The notes beneath the pieces were generated by a model that saw only the letters and a program-made list of their open reading frames with translations, did no database searches and was not told the origin of the DNA. This document shows, piece after piece, positions 7,711 to 16,193 of a stretch of DNA of 64,000 bases (the stretch's first letter is position 1; the number at the start of each line of letters is the position of its first letter). The stretch spans positions 1 through 64,000 of the forward strand of contig NZ_AFNU02000008.1 in the NCBI RefSeq assembly GCF_000215935.2, given 5' to 3'. Origin of the DNA: Haloplasma contractile SSD-17B. GTDB lineage: Bacteria; Bacillota_I; Bacilli_A; Haloplasmatales; Haloplasmataceae. A program made the translations under genes and the position numbers.

Positions 7711-10569
7711 ATGAAGAAAACCAAACGCTATAGTATCGTAACACGTGTTGTTAAAATGCTCCTTATGTTAATGATCCTTTTTACAACATTGCTATTTTCG
7801 CAAATAAAGACGCATAACCTTTATGATTTAAAGAGTAAACAAACGACTGAATACATTGTTACGCTTGCTCTAATTAATGAGGTTCATGATACGCTATTAC
7901 ATACCTACGACAGTTTCTATCTTTACATTACGACAGAGGAAGTTTCTTATAAAGAGTTATATGATCAACAAATTGCTATGTTTACAGGTAAGAAGGAACG
8001 AAATTCTCACTTTACAGATGTAGCAATAAATGACAAAGATGCCACAATTAATCTACTTGCTAATACATTAGACTCACTGTATGAGGATGAGGAACAATAT
8101 AAACCACTCTTAATGTCTTTAAGCCAAAAAGTTGAAATGATCCTTTATACACAAGGGATGATTTTAAATTCAAATCAAAATAAAAATGAACTAGATGTCG
8201 AATTAGCTTCTCTTAAAAATAATATGAAGATGGTTGAGGAAATGACATTTGAACTTAAATCTTATGTTCATACACGCTTTAATCACATAAATCAAACAGT
8301 AGAGGATCAACTTAATGTGTACGAGAATTTATGGGTTTTAAACATGAGTTTACTTTATATTTCCGGTCTTTATGTCATCCTTAGAATCTATCTTCTACTG
8401 GTTAAGCCAATCCTTACAGGCTATAAGAATATTGATAAGATAAATCAAGGAGTTTCAACTTTTAATTGGAATTATAAAGAAAATAATGAATTAAAATCAT
8501 TGATTGATAGTCTTAAACAGTATATAACAATTTCTGATGATCGCTATAAGTTGATAACGGATCAATATAAAAAGATTGAAACATTTACAAGTGCAGGAGA
8601 AATAAATTATTGTGAATATGATAGTGAAACATCACAATTTGTAATTGACTTCAGTGCACCCTGTATGAGACGCTATAAAGTCAGTCAACAAAGATTATCT
8701 GTAAATATAAGGCAATATCTTCGTTATATCCATGAAAATGATGTAATCGATCTGAGAGAGAAATTCAATAAATTTATTAGTAATGAAGACAGTGAGTTTC
8801 GAGTTGAATATCGAATTAAACTAGAACAAATGACTGAATATGCATGGGTACTATTAGTAGCCCAAAAAAGTACAGAATCAGAACACAATTTTTATGGTGT
8901 TCAAATTGATATCACAGAACTGAAGCAAACACGGAAAGAACTGGAGACTAATAAAGAGGAGTATCAGTTAGTTGTAGAACATTCAACCGATTTAATTGCA
9001 AAGATCGATCCAAATGGTACCTTATTATTTGCAAGTAATTCCCTTTTTAAGGTTTTTAATAGAGATCAAAAAGAGTTAATAGGGCGAAACATATTTGATA
9101 TTAACAAAGAACATGGTATAAAAGAGGAAGAGTGGTTTAAAAAACTGCTAACCCCTCCATACTCAATTCAACGTACCAACAAAATTGTTACGAATGAGGG
9201 GATTAAATATATTATATGGAATCATGATGCTATTTTGGACGAACAGGATCATGTTAGTTATATTTTCTCTGTAGGACATGATATTACAGATCTTAAGAAG
9301 GCAAATGAACAACTCCAGTATGAAGCTGAGCATGACTTATTAACCGGATTATTAAATAGAAGAGGTATTTTTAAATACTTAGATCATCTTGAACAACATG
9401 CAAAAAAAATTGCTGCATTCTTTATTGACATAGATGAATTTAAAAATATCAATGATTTTTATGGTCATGATATTGGAGATGATATCATAAAATTGGTTGC
9501 TAAGAGACTTAAATATATTAATATTCCCAATAAAATTGTTAGTAGATTGTCGGGAGATGAATTTTTGTTATTAATCATCGACTTTGATAGTCTTTCAGAT
9601 TTAGAAATATATAGAGAGAAACTACAAAGTGTATTTAGTGAGCCCTATTTTCTTGATGAATTAACTTTAGGTATTAGCGCAAGTCTTGGTTTAGCCGTTT
9701 ATCCTAATGATACAAAGGATCCACTTGAATTAATTACGTATGCGGATATTGCCATGTACGCATCGAAAAGACATTCATCTAAAAAATGTGTTAGAATTAC
9801 TAAACAACTGTATGAGGATGTAACATATAAATTTAATATGACCAATAAAATTAAGCAAGCAATAGAGTCAGAAGAATTTTTTATGGTATATCAAGGGGTA
9901 TACGATGTTATAAAGAGTCAAAATACATTTATCGAGGCATTAGTAAGATGGAAAGACGATTCAAATACGACTCTCTTACCTGGTGAATTTATACCGCTTG
10001 CTGAGGAATCTGGCTTAATGATTGAATTAGATCAAACCATTATTAATACGACGCTTAAAGAGTTTAGTGCTATTAAACAGAATGATCGTTATAAGCACTT
10101 AAAAGTAACGATTAATATATCGAGAAACAAGTTACTACAGGTTAATTTTCCTGAACGACTAAAAAAAATAACGGATCATTATAAACTTAAATCCAGTGAT
10201 ATTTGTATTGAAATTAATGAAAACACATTTATTGATAAAATAAACTTATGTAAAGAACAAATAAAACGTTTAAAGGAATTAGGGTATCTGATTGCTATAG
10301 ATGACTTTGGTAAAGAATACTCATCTCTTTCTATTTTAAATAAAGTAGACTTTGATATCATTAAGGTAGATAAAACTTTTGTTGATGGAATTAAGGATAA
10401 AAGTAATATTGAAATCGTAAAAATGATTTTAAATGTTGCTCGGGTTAAAGGGAAACAAGTAATTGTAGAAGGAATTGAAACAAAAGAGCAAAAAGACGTG
10501 TTAGAGAAGTTAGGTGTTCGATTGATGCAAGGTTATTATTTTAATTACCCTAGTAAGCTTGAAATATAA
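7711..10569 (+). CDS. Membrane PAS-PAS-GGDEF-EAL protein, second paralog
   Basis: About 952 residues, similar along the cytoplasmic part to the protein at 4125-6539. It differs by a large extracytoplasmic region (about 30-205) between membrane segments at 10-28 and 205-230, suggesting a ligand-sensing helical domain. Two PAS folds follow, then GGDEF (SGDEF at about residue 613) and EAL (about 720-950). The EAL motif is canonical (FIEALVRW), with INIS, EINE, DDFG, KVD, EGIE and QGYYF. Both activities could be intact. ATG 7711 is chosen because AGGAAG lies 10 bases upstream; the in-frame ATG at 7681 and TTG at 7648 have no ribosome binding site. No terminator is obvious before the next gene. 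Confidence 0.88.
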   Translation: MKKTKRYSIVTRVVKMLLMLMILFTTLLFSQIKTHNLYDLKSKQTTEYIVTLALINEVHDTLLHTYDSFYLYITTEEVSYKELYDQQIAMFTGKKERNSHFTDVAINDKDATINLLANTLDSLYEDEEQYKPLLMSLSQKVEMILYTQGMILNSNQNKNELDVELASLKNNMKMVEEMTFELKSYVHTRFNHINQTVEDQLNVYENLWVLNMSLLYISGLYVILRIYLLLVKPILTGYKNIDKINQGVSTFNWNYKENNELKSLIDSLKQYITISDDRYKLITDQYKKIETFTSAGEINYCEYDSETSQFVIDFSAPCMRRYKVSQQRLSVNIRQYLRYIHENDVIDLREKFNKFISNEDSEFRVEYRIKLEQMTEYAWVLLVAQKSTESEHNFYGVQIDITELKQTRKELETNKEEYQLVVEHSTDLIAKIDPNGTLLFASNSLFKVFNRDQKELIGRNIFDINKEHGIKEEEWFKKLLTPPYSIQRTNKIVTNEGIKYIIWNHDAILDEQDHVSYIFSVGHDITDLKKANEQLQYEAEHDLLTGLLNRRGIFKYLDHLEQHAKKIAAFFIDIDEFKNINDFYGHDIGDDIIKLVAKRLKYINIPNKIVSRLSGDEFLLLIIDFDSLSDLEIYREKLQSVFSEPYFLDELTLGISASLGLAVYPNDTKDPLELITYADIAMYASKRHSSKKCVRITKQLYEDVTYKFNMTNKIKQAIESEEFFMVYQGVYDVIKSQNTFIEALVRWKDDSNTTLLPGEFIPLAEESGLMIELDQTIINTTLKEFSAIKQNDRYKHLKVTINISRNKLLQVNFPERLKKITDHYKLKSSDICIEINENTFIDKINLCKEQIKRLKELGYLIAIDDFGKEYSSLSILNKVDFDIIKVDKTFVDGIKDKSNIEIVKMILNVARVKGKQVIVEGIETKEQKDVLEKLGVRLMQGYYFNYPSKLEI

Positions 10570-10666
10570 ATAATAAAAAAGAATTAATTACGTCACATAA
10601 TAAATATAAAAAAAGAAACGATAAATAAATGAGCGATAAATTATTATTGTGCGAAAGGGTGATCGT

Positions 10667-11257
10667 TTGAAGATTATTTATTTAATTGTATGGATTGTAT
10701 TAATTGGGTATACGTTTCTCTTAGCTCCAGGAGTAGGAATAAAAGAGTATGACCTAGTTAAGGATATTCTAATGTTTAATGAAGTCGATCCCTTAATAAT
10801 ATCAATATTCTATTTATTCGGTGTCTGGCCATTCATTTTTGCAGGTTTACTGTTCAAAAAAAAATCAGCGAATATTAATGCATGGCCCTTTGTAATCGGT
10901 AGTTTTATATTTGGTGTGTTTGCATTACTTCCCTATTATTTTTTGAATGGTTCGGGAGATGATTCCAAACATACTAAAGAATGGCTCAAATCCTATAAAG
11001 AATCAAAACTTGTTTATCTGATACTAATTATAATAACAACATGGTTACTTCTCTATGGGTTAATGTTTGGTGATCCTAATGGATTCATCACTATGTTCAA
11101 TTATAGTTGGTTTGTGCATATTATGGGGATTGATTTTATTCTTTTGGTTATCCTTTCAATCATTACTATGTATAAGCAAGGTGCTACTGACTATAAGTTA
11201 GGATTTATTCCAGTACTCGGCCCCTTAATATACTTACTGAGAGAAGCAAACTCATAA
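10667..11257 (+). CDS. Hypothetical membrane protein
   Basis: 196 residues with about six hydrophobic segments (approximately 3-21, 41-61, 70-91, 112-132, 145-165, 177-190). A charged loop sits at about 92-111 (GDDSKHTKEWLKSYKESK). The final segment GFIPVLGPLIYLLREA resembles the ends of several small bacterial and plastid membrane proteins, but I do not recognise the family. A TTG start at 10667 is preferred because AAAGGGTG lies 6 bases before it; the in-frame GTG at 10649 has no such site. It converges with the gene at 11328 on a shared terminator. Confidence 0.7.
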   Translation: MKIIYLIVWIVLIGYTFLLAPGVGIKEYDLVKDILMFNEVDPLIISIFYLFGVWPFIFAGLLFKKKSANINAWPFVIGSFIFGVFALLPYYFLNGSGDDSKHTKEWLKSYKESKLVYLILIIITTWLLLYGLMFGDPNGFITMFNYSWFVHIMGIDFILLVILSIITMYKQGATDYKLGFIPVLGPLIYLLREANS

Positions 11258-11280
11258 TCGAAACATATATCTACAAATAT

Positions 11281-11315
11281 AAAAACACAAGTCTAAATTT
11301 TTGACTTGTGTTTTT
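11281..11315. terminator. Bidirectional terminator between convergent genes
   Basis: AAAAACACAAGTC (11281-11293) and GACTTGTGTTTTT (11303-11315) are exact inverted copies with A and T flanks, so it can work on both strands. Confidence 0.85.
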
Positions 11316-11327
11316 ATCATATATTAA

Positions 11328-11831
11328 TCAGGATACGTATTTTTTATTATAGTTTATGATACATAACATTTCTATGAACTCGGAAGGGTTCTTATAAATA
11401 AGGTTTTGATCCTTAACTAAATTAAAAGGAACAAGAAGTTTATTAAAGAACTTTTTAGTGATATGATTCATGGCAATCATATAGAGCAATTTCTCCTTAC
11501 CATCATTTTTCTGATAAAACTTTACGACAGGGCAAAAGTACTCATCACTAACCTTCATAAACAGATTATCGTCTAATTGAATTTCTTTCGCATAGAGTAA
11601 AATATCTGTATCCTTAATCTTAATCGTTTCTTCCTCGTCCGTTAATAATTGAAGCATCCGAAATAACGTATACGTTTTTCGTTTTAGAGAGAAATCACCT
11701 AATAGATGCTCTCTATTATATAGAAGTAGTTGTTCATGATCATCAGGATCTAATCTAATATATAAATCATCTCTAATCTTTATTTCTTGATTATATAATT
11801 TTTTGTTTTTTTGTTTTTTTTTCTTTGACAT
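11328..11831 (-). CDS. Hypothetical protein with lysine-rich N-terminus
   Basis: 167 residues, no membrane segment. It begins M-S-K-K-K-K-Q-K-N-K-K, a basic tail, followed by a soluble mixed alpha/beta sequence (residues ~20-165) with acidic and aromatic patches. I do not recognise the family. The ATG at 11831 is preferred because AAAAGGGTG lies 9 bases upstream; the longer frame starts with the GTG that is part of this ribosome binding site. Confidence 0.65.
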   Translation of the reverse strand: MSKKKKQKNKKLYNQEIKIRDDLYIRLDPDDHEQLLLYNREHLLGDFSLKRKTYTLFRMLQLLTDEEETIKIKDTDILLYAKEIQLDDNLFMKVSDEYFCPVVKFYQKNDGKEKLLYMIAMNHITKKFFNKLLVPFNLVKDQNLIYKNPSEFIEMLCIINYNKKYVS

Positions 11832-11994
11832 GTTAGTAATCACCCTTTTAATTAACTTGTAAAATTTGTATTTATATTTTATGGAAATTCATATAATATA
11901 TTCAGTGAATAGCTAAGTGATGATATAAAAAACAATGTATTCTAGCTAAACACCAAGTTTTAGGCAAATAAAAATCAATTTTATATTGCATCAA

Positions 11995-12025
11995 TTAACA
12001 TTAAATGGTAATATCGTCATATAAT
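11995..12025 (+). promoter_or_regulatory. Candidate promoter of the rsgA-type gene
   Basis: TATAAT at 12020-12025 with TTAACA at 11995-12000 (19-base spacer). Transcription would start near 12032, giving a 5' leader of about 185 bases that contains the small ORF and pairing segments described next. Confidence 0.5.
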
Positions 12026-12093
12026 GATTATGCGGACAATATGATTTCTAATGGAGGAATATTGGTGTATAAATAGAAAAGGAGATGATGTTT

Positions 12094-12135
12094 ATGTTAG
12101 TAGTGATAAATCGTATTGAGGTAAGATCTCACTAA
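12094..12135 (+). CDS. Candidate 13-codon leader peptide upstream of rsgA
   Basis: ATG 12094 to TAA 12133 encodes M-L-V-V-I-N-R-I-E-V-R-S-H. It is preceded by AAAAGGAG (12077-12084) nine bases upstream, a stronger site than that of rsgA itself. In-frame ATGs at 12085 and 12088 are too close to be used. A further tiny ORF (GTG TAT AAA TAG, 12065-12076) follows a GGAGG at 12053-12057. Codons 8-10 (I-E-V) coincide with the left arm of a hairpin, as in translational attenuators. Expression is not shown by sequence alone. Confidence 0.5.
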   Translation: MLVVINRIEVRSH

Positions 12136-12206
12136 TAATGAAATCATACCTCAATAATATAGTGTAACTAGTTGTATAAAAATATTAAAAATTATATTAT
12201 GAGGTG
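12114..12206 (+). promoter_or_regulatory. Three-segment pairing element in the rsgA leader (candidate attenuator)
   Basis: Segment 1 TATTGAGGTA (12114-12123, inside the leader ORF) is perfectly complementary to segment 2 TACCTCAATA (12147-12156). An inner GAT/ATC extension lies beyond one mismatch. Segment 2 is also complementary to segment 3 TGAGGTG (12200-12206), which is the ribosome binding site of the rsgA-type gene (six Watson-Crick pairs and one G-U). Pairing 1:2 leaves the rsgA site free; pairing 2:3 hides it. Confidence 0.5.
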
Positions 12207-12215
12207 TAATAAACA

Positions 12216-13298
12216 TTGGAAAAATTAAATAACTTAGGATTAAACAAAGATGTATTAGAACAGTATGAATCTGAATTTAAAGAGTATGTCTTAGGACGTA
12301 TTGCAGATCAAAATAAAGGCTTATACCATGTATGGACAGAGAATAACGCAGTCCTATCTGAGCCTAAAGGTAGCTTAACTTATCACGCTACATCAGGAGT
12401 GGACCTACCTACAATTGGAGACTGGGTCATAATTGACCGTGATTCCAATGAAACAGGAAATGCAATTATCCATTCAGTTTTACCTAGACATAGTTTAATT
12501 AAACGTAAAGTTGCTGGGTTTGAATCGAATGAACAATTAATTGCAAGTAATGTCGATGTTGTATTTATCTGTATGGCATTAAATAATGACTTTAACTTAA
12601 GACGTCTTGAACGCTATATTGTAGTCGCTTATGATAGTGGCGCTAGACCTGTTATCTTATTAACTAAGAATGATTTATGCGATGATTTAGATGCAAAGCT
12701 AGCTGATATAGAAACGATCGCTTATGGAATTGATATTCTGGTTACTTCTGGTTTAGAAAATGCCGGAGTTGATGAAATTACGAATTATTTAAAACCGAAT
12801 AAAACAGGAGTATTTATTGGTTCATCAGGAGTAGGTAAATCGACTTTAATCAATAGACTGCTAGGTGAAACGGTTCAAGTGACAAAGGTCTTACGTAATG
12901 ATGACAAGGGAAAACATACCACAACAAATAAAACCCTATTTGAACTACCAGATGGTGGGTTGATCATGGATACACCAGGTATGCGGGAACTTGGGCTCTT
13001 AGATGTTTCAGAAAGTGTTAGTCAATCCTTTAGCGATATAGAAGCGTTAGCGTTACGTTGTAAATTTTCAGATTGCAATCATAATACGGAACCAGGATGT
13101 ATGATCAAAAAAGCAATTGAAGATGGTGACTTAAGTGAGGAACGCTACAATAATTATTTAAAACTTCAAAAAGAAGCTGAATATATGGAATCTAAAGTCA
13201 ATAAACGCATTGAAATTGAGCGTAATAAGAAAAACAAACGAATTGCACAGTTTACAAAACAGAATGACAATCCGAAGAAAACAAAGGGTCGAAGATAA
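12216..13298 (+). CDS. rsgA: Ribosome small-subunit-dependent GTPase A (RsgA/YjeQ family)
   Basis: 360 residues. It has an N-terminal OB-like region (about 20-100) and a circularly permuted GTPase. G4 LLTKNDL (~148) precedes the P-loop GSSGVGKSTLINRLL (~203), the GKHTTT switch, and G3 DTPGMRE (~254). A zinc module C-x4-C-x-H-x5-C follows (CKFSDCNHNTEPGC, ~286-299) and then a basic helical tail. RsgA checks late 30S subunit assembly. This form is longer than the usual ~300-residue enzyme and matches the longer RsgA paralogs of Bacillota, so the genome may encode another copy. Translation starts at TTG 12216 with GAGGTG nine bases upstream. The long leader suggests translational control. Confidence 0.93.
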   Translation: MEKLNNLGLNKDVLEQYESEFKEYVLGRIADQNKGLYHVWTENNAVLSEPKGSLTYHATSGVDLPTIGDWVIIDRDSNETGNAIIHSVLPRHSLIKRKVAGFESNEQLIASNVDVVFICMALNNDFNLRRLERYIVVAYDSGARPVILLTKNDLCDDLDAKLADIETIAYGIDILVTSGLENAGVDEITNYLKPNKTGVFIGSSGVGKSTLINRLLGETVQVTKVLRNDDKGKHTTTNKTLFELPDGGLIMDTPGMRELGLLDVSESVSQSFSDIEALALRCKFSDCNHNTEPGCMIKKAIEDGDLSEERYNNYLKLQKEAEYMESKVNKRIEIERNKKNKRIAQFTKQNDNPKKTKGRR

Positions 13299-13327
13299 GT
13301 TGTAGGGACCTTAAATATATAAAACAG

Positions 13328-13370
13328 AAAGAGGCTAAAATCATCAGAGTTAAATGATTTTAGCCTCTTT
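13328..13370 (+). terminator. Rho-independent terminator after rsgA
   Basis: A 17-bp perfect stem joins 13328-13344 to 13354-13370 (GAGGCTAAAATCAT and its complement) with a 9-base loop, ending in CTTTATATTT. Confidence 0.85.
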
Positions 13371-13397
13371 ATATTTAATCCAGGAGAGGAAACGTTT

Positions 13398-14168
13398 ATG
13401 TACAAATTATTGAAAAAAGAATATAAAAAAATACAACCACTGCTAAAAGAAGTGACTCATAGTAAAGCGATTGTATATGCTACCTTAGAACATAATCATG
13501 ATGGAGGTATATATGTAGACAGAAAAGTAGACCCGAGAGTAGCCTTTATCATCACTAAAGTGAATTATTTTTATATACTTGGTAATGCTGACTATTTGCC
13601 TGTTGACTTCTATCATTTTGTCTTAAATCATATACAATCAAAGTCGAGTGAAAATGAAATGATAGTGTTTACGTATAGTCAGCATAATAAGGTAACTTTA
13701 GATCGATTGTTTGAAGAAAAAAATGTAATCACAATAGAGAGAGTATTATTTAGGTTAAATAATACAAAATTTAAATCGGTAAACTCCATAACAATACCAG
13801 AGGGGTACGAAATATATAGCCACAAGGATCATTTGAATACTGGTGATTGTATTACAGAACCTATGAATAAAGAGCAATTTGGATTTAGTCTTTATAGAGG
13901 TAAGAAGCGTATTTCTACCTGTTACGCTATATTTGAGGGTGGACTTCATGTGGAAATTGATATAAGAACAGAAGAGCCTTACCGTAATAAAGGATTTGGT
14001 AAAATGATCGCAACCCTGTTTATAGAAGAATGTTTTAAATATGGACTTACTCCTGATTTTGCGTGTTGGCCTTATAATAAAGCATCGATCAATATGGCTA
14101 AGTCATTGGGGTTTGAAGAAATAACGCCTTGTATTGCACACTATTATTCTGGTGAAAGTGAACAGTAA
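13398..14168 (+). CDS. GNAT-family acetyltransferase
   Basis: 256 residues. The C-terminal third carries the acetyl-CoA binding pattern EEPYRNKGFGKMIATLFIEEC (about residues 194-214), then N-K-A-S-I-N-M-A-K-S-L-G-F. The N-terminal half is less conserved. The layout resembles the GNAT_acetyltran family found in bacilli (about 250-270 residues). Substrate unknown. The start has GGAGAGG upstream. It is a single gene following the rsgA terminator. Confidence 0.82.
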   Translation: MYKLLKKEYKKIQPLLKEVTHSKAIVYATLEHNHDGGIYVDRKVDPRVAFIITKVNYFYILGNADYLPVDFYHFVLNHIQSKSSENEMIVFTYSQHNKVTLDRLFEEKNVITIERVLFRLNNTKFKSVNSITIPEGYEIYSHKDHLNTGDCITEPMNKEQFGFSLYRGKKRISTCYAIFEGGLHVEIDIRTEEPYRNKGFGKMIATLFIEECFKYGLTPDFACWPYNKASINMAKSLGFEEITPCIAHYYSGESEQ

Positions 14169-14185
14169 ATTAGTATATAAAATTA

Positions 14186-14613
14186 TGAGATCAGAAGATA
14201 AAGATGAATAGTGGTGATCAAGTGGTATCGTTTTGTATAAGCGTATAGATGATCGTGTGTGTCTTTGCAGGTAAAGAGTAAAGAGAATGTCATTGGTGAT
14301 TAAAAAGGTCTTATTGAAGAAGAGTAGACAGAACAAGAAGATATAAAACGCAATGCCTTCTTATGAGAGACTGTTTTGAAAAATCGTATACAATTACGAC
14401 GTTATGACAATGAACGATTATGATTTATCAGATGGCAATAAGAATGATGTTTTTTATTTTATAGTAGAAGTAGATATAGAATCAATTCAGTTGCAATAAC
14501 TCGATATTAGTAATGCAAAGTGCTTAACGTGTAAAAAGGCGCTTCATTTATTGTTGTATAATAACGTTAAAGCACTATTAAATGAAGTGTGTTATGTAAA
14601 TGGGAATAATTAA
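14186..14613 (+). pseudogene. Decayed Nudix hydrolase gene
   Basis: No long ORF exists, but pieces in different frames line up with one Nudix protein. LYKRIDDRVCLC starts at 14233. GLIEEE-stop-TEQEDIKRNAFL at 14307-14363 is a damaged Nudix box (normally G-x5-E-x7-R-E-x2-E-E). Then follow KNRIQLRRYDNE (from ~14379) and GNKNDVFYFIVEVDIE (from ~14435), and CKKALHLLLYNNVKALLNEV near the end, stopping at TAA 14611. Several stops and frame changes and loss of Nudix-box glutamates make it non-functional. Boundaries are approximate. Confidence 0.7.
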
Positions 14614-14657
14614 GTCAAAGACGTATAACCTGGGTTAAGAGATGAGAGGAGAAAAAG

Positions 14658-16193
14658 ATGAGTATAGAAATAGTAGAGTATAAAAAGGAGTACGCTAAAG
14701 GAATTGCAGACATGTGGATTAGAAGTAGAGAAGGATGGAATGGCGGTGGCATGGGTGTTACTGCTACAACTACAGAGGAACAAGTTTTAAAAGAATTAGA
14801 AGGAACGACCAGCCTTAATGTATATCTGGCGAAGCAAAACGATGAAATTTTAGGCTATCTTGATTTTAGTAAGTATTTATTTGATGAAGGAGCATTGTAT
14901 ATTAAGTGGTTAAATGTAAGGTTTGACAGTCATGGTAAAGGAATTGGTAAACAACTTGTAAAAAAAGCAGTTGAACGTACAGCTGAATTAAAGTATCCAA
15001 GGTTAGACTTGTTTACATGGCCTGGTAACACAAAATCGATCCCACTTTATAAAAAATGTGGATTTTTTCTAGAAAAGCGTGATGACAGAACCCATTTTAT
15101 GAACTTTATTCCATACGTGTTACGAACAGAGGCGGTATCAAACCTATTCAATAGTCTTGATTGGTACACCGATTTAAAACAAGAGATTGATATAGAACCG
15201 GATGGAACGTATGAGAACGAATTTTGTTATTACGGTTATGTATGGGAAAATAATGACACCTACCTTAGAACAGAATTTGAACAACGTAGTAGGGGATTAC
15301 GTTTACTTGAAACAAATGACTATCAAATCACAGCTACACTACCATCACAGCAGTTAATTGCGGGACAGACGCATACTATTGAGTATAAAGTGATTAATAA
15401 GACGAGTAATCCGCTAGCGATTAAAATTAATGGAAGGAATCATTTGAATATAAAATCAGAGTTCAACTTAGAAGCAGTGGTTGATAATGAATATACTATA
15501 AAGGCTAACTTCACTGTAGGAAAGGAATATGATCGGCCAGAGCTTGATGATACACATCCTTCAGTCGTATCAGATTTATGGATTAATGGTAAGCGAGTCG
15601 AATTTAAAGTAGGTGTGATTCCTAAAGAACCGGTAGAAATCAATTTATCGGGAACGAATGCAATAAATGGAGAATCATCTAGACCGAATACAGAGTGTTA
15701 TTTAAATAACGAGATGACTATGTATTTGGATTTAAAGAACAATATGAGCAACTTAAGTACAGTTGATTTTAGATTAGAAAGTGATGACAAAATTGAATTT
15801 ATAGATTCAGAGGTTAACATTAAGTTACAAGCAAAAGAAATGAAATCAATCCCTATTCGAGTAAAACTTATGAACCATCATGTGTACCGAAAAGAAACTC
15901 CTATAACAGTAACACTCAAAAATCAAGAAACGGTTACTTATCATACATGCATATCTTCTGTATTTCGAGGACGGGTTGGTGCATTTGGTGGGGAAGGAGA
16001 AAACTTCTATATCATCTGTAATGGGCAGTACCATGTTAAAATTGGTAAACAGTCTGGAAGAGCAGATATTAGTGTATTTAATGAAGATTGGGAGTTCTTT
16101 ATGTATCCAAGATTAGGTACGCCTTATTCACAGGAGTTTTCTAAAAAAAACCAAATCATGTTAGGTGGTATAGAGAACAGGAATGCATGGTGA
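14658..16193 (+). CDS. GNAT acetyltransferase domain fused to beta-rich region (N-terminal part of a possibly split gene)
   Basis: 511 residues. Residues 1-150 form a GNAT domain: FDSHGKGIGKQLVKKAVERT is the acetyl-CoA loop and SIPLYKKCGFF the closing motif. Residues about 170-511 are beta-rich with repeated Ig-like character and no recognised family. The frame ends at TGA 16191 inside an ATGGTGA overlap with the next ORF, whose sequence continues the beta-domain style without its own N-terminal features. Either this is one gene of about 1,035 codons interrupted by a frameshift, or two coupled genes. An A8 run at 16143-16150 is a possible slippage site. The ribosome binding site is GAGAGGAG. 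Confidence 0.7.
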   Translation: MSIEIVEYKKEYAKGIADMWIRSREGWNGGGMGVTATTTEEQVLKELEGTTSLNVYLAKQNDEILGYLDFSKYLFDEGALYIKWLNVRFDSHGKGIGKQLVKKAVERTAELKYPRLDLFTWPGNTKSIPLYKKCGFFLEKRDDRTHFMNFIPYVLRTEAVSNLFNSLDWYTDLKQEIDIEPDGTYENEFCYYGYVWENNDTYLRTEFEQRSRGLRLLETNDYQITATLPSQQLIAGQTHTIEYKVINKTSNPLAIKINGRNHLNIKSEFNLEAVVDNEYTIKANFTVGKEYDRPELDDTHPSVVSDLWINGKRVEFKVGVIPKEPVEINLSGTNAINGESSRPNTECYLNNEMTMYLDLKNNMSNLSTVDFRLESDDKIEFIDSEVNIKLQAKEMKSIPIRVKLMNHHVYRKETPITVTLKNQETVTYHTCISSVFRGRVGAFGGEGENFYIICNGQYHVKIGKQSGRADISVFNEDWEFFMYPRLGTPYSQEFSKKNQIMLGGIENRNAW

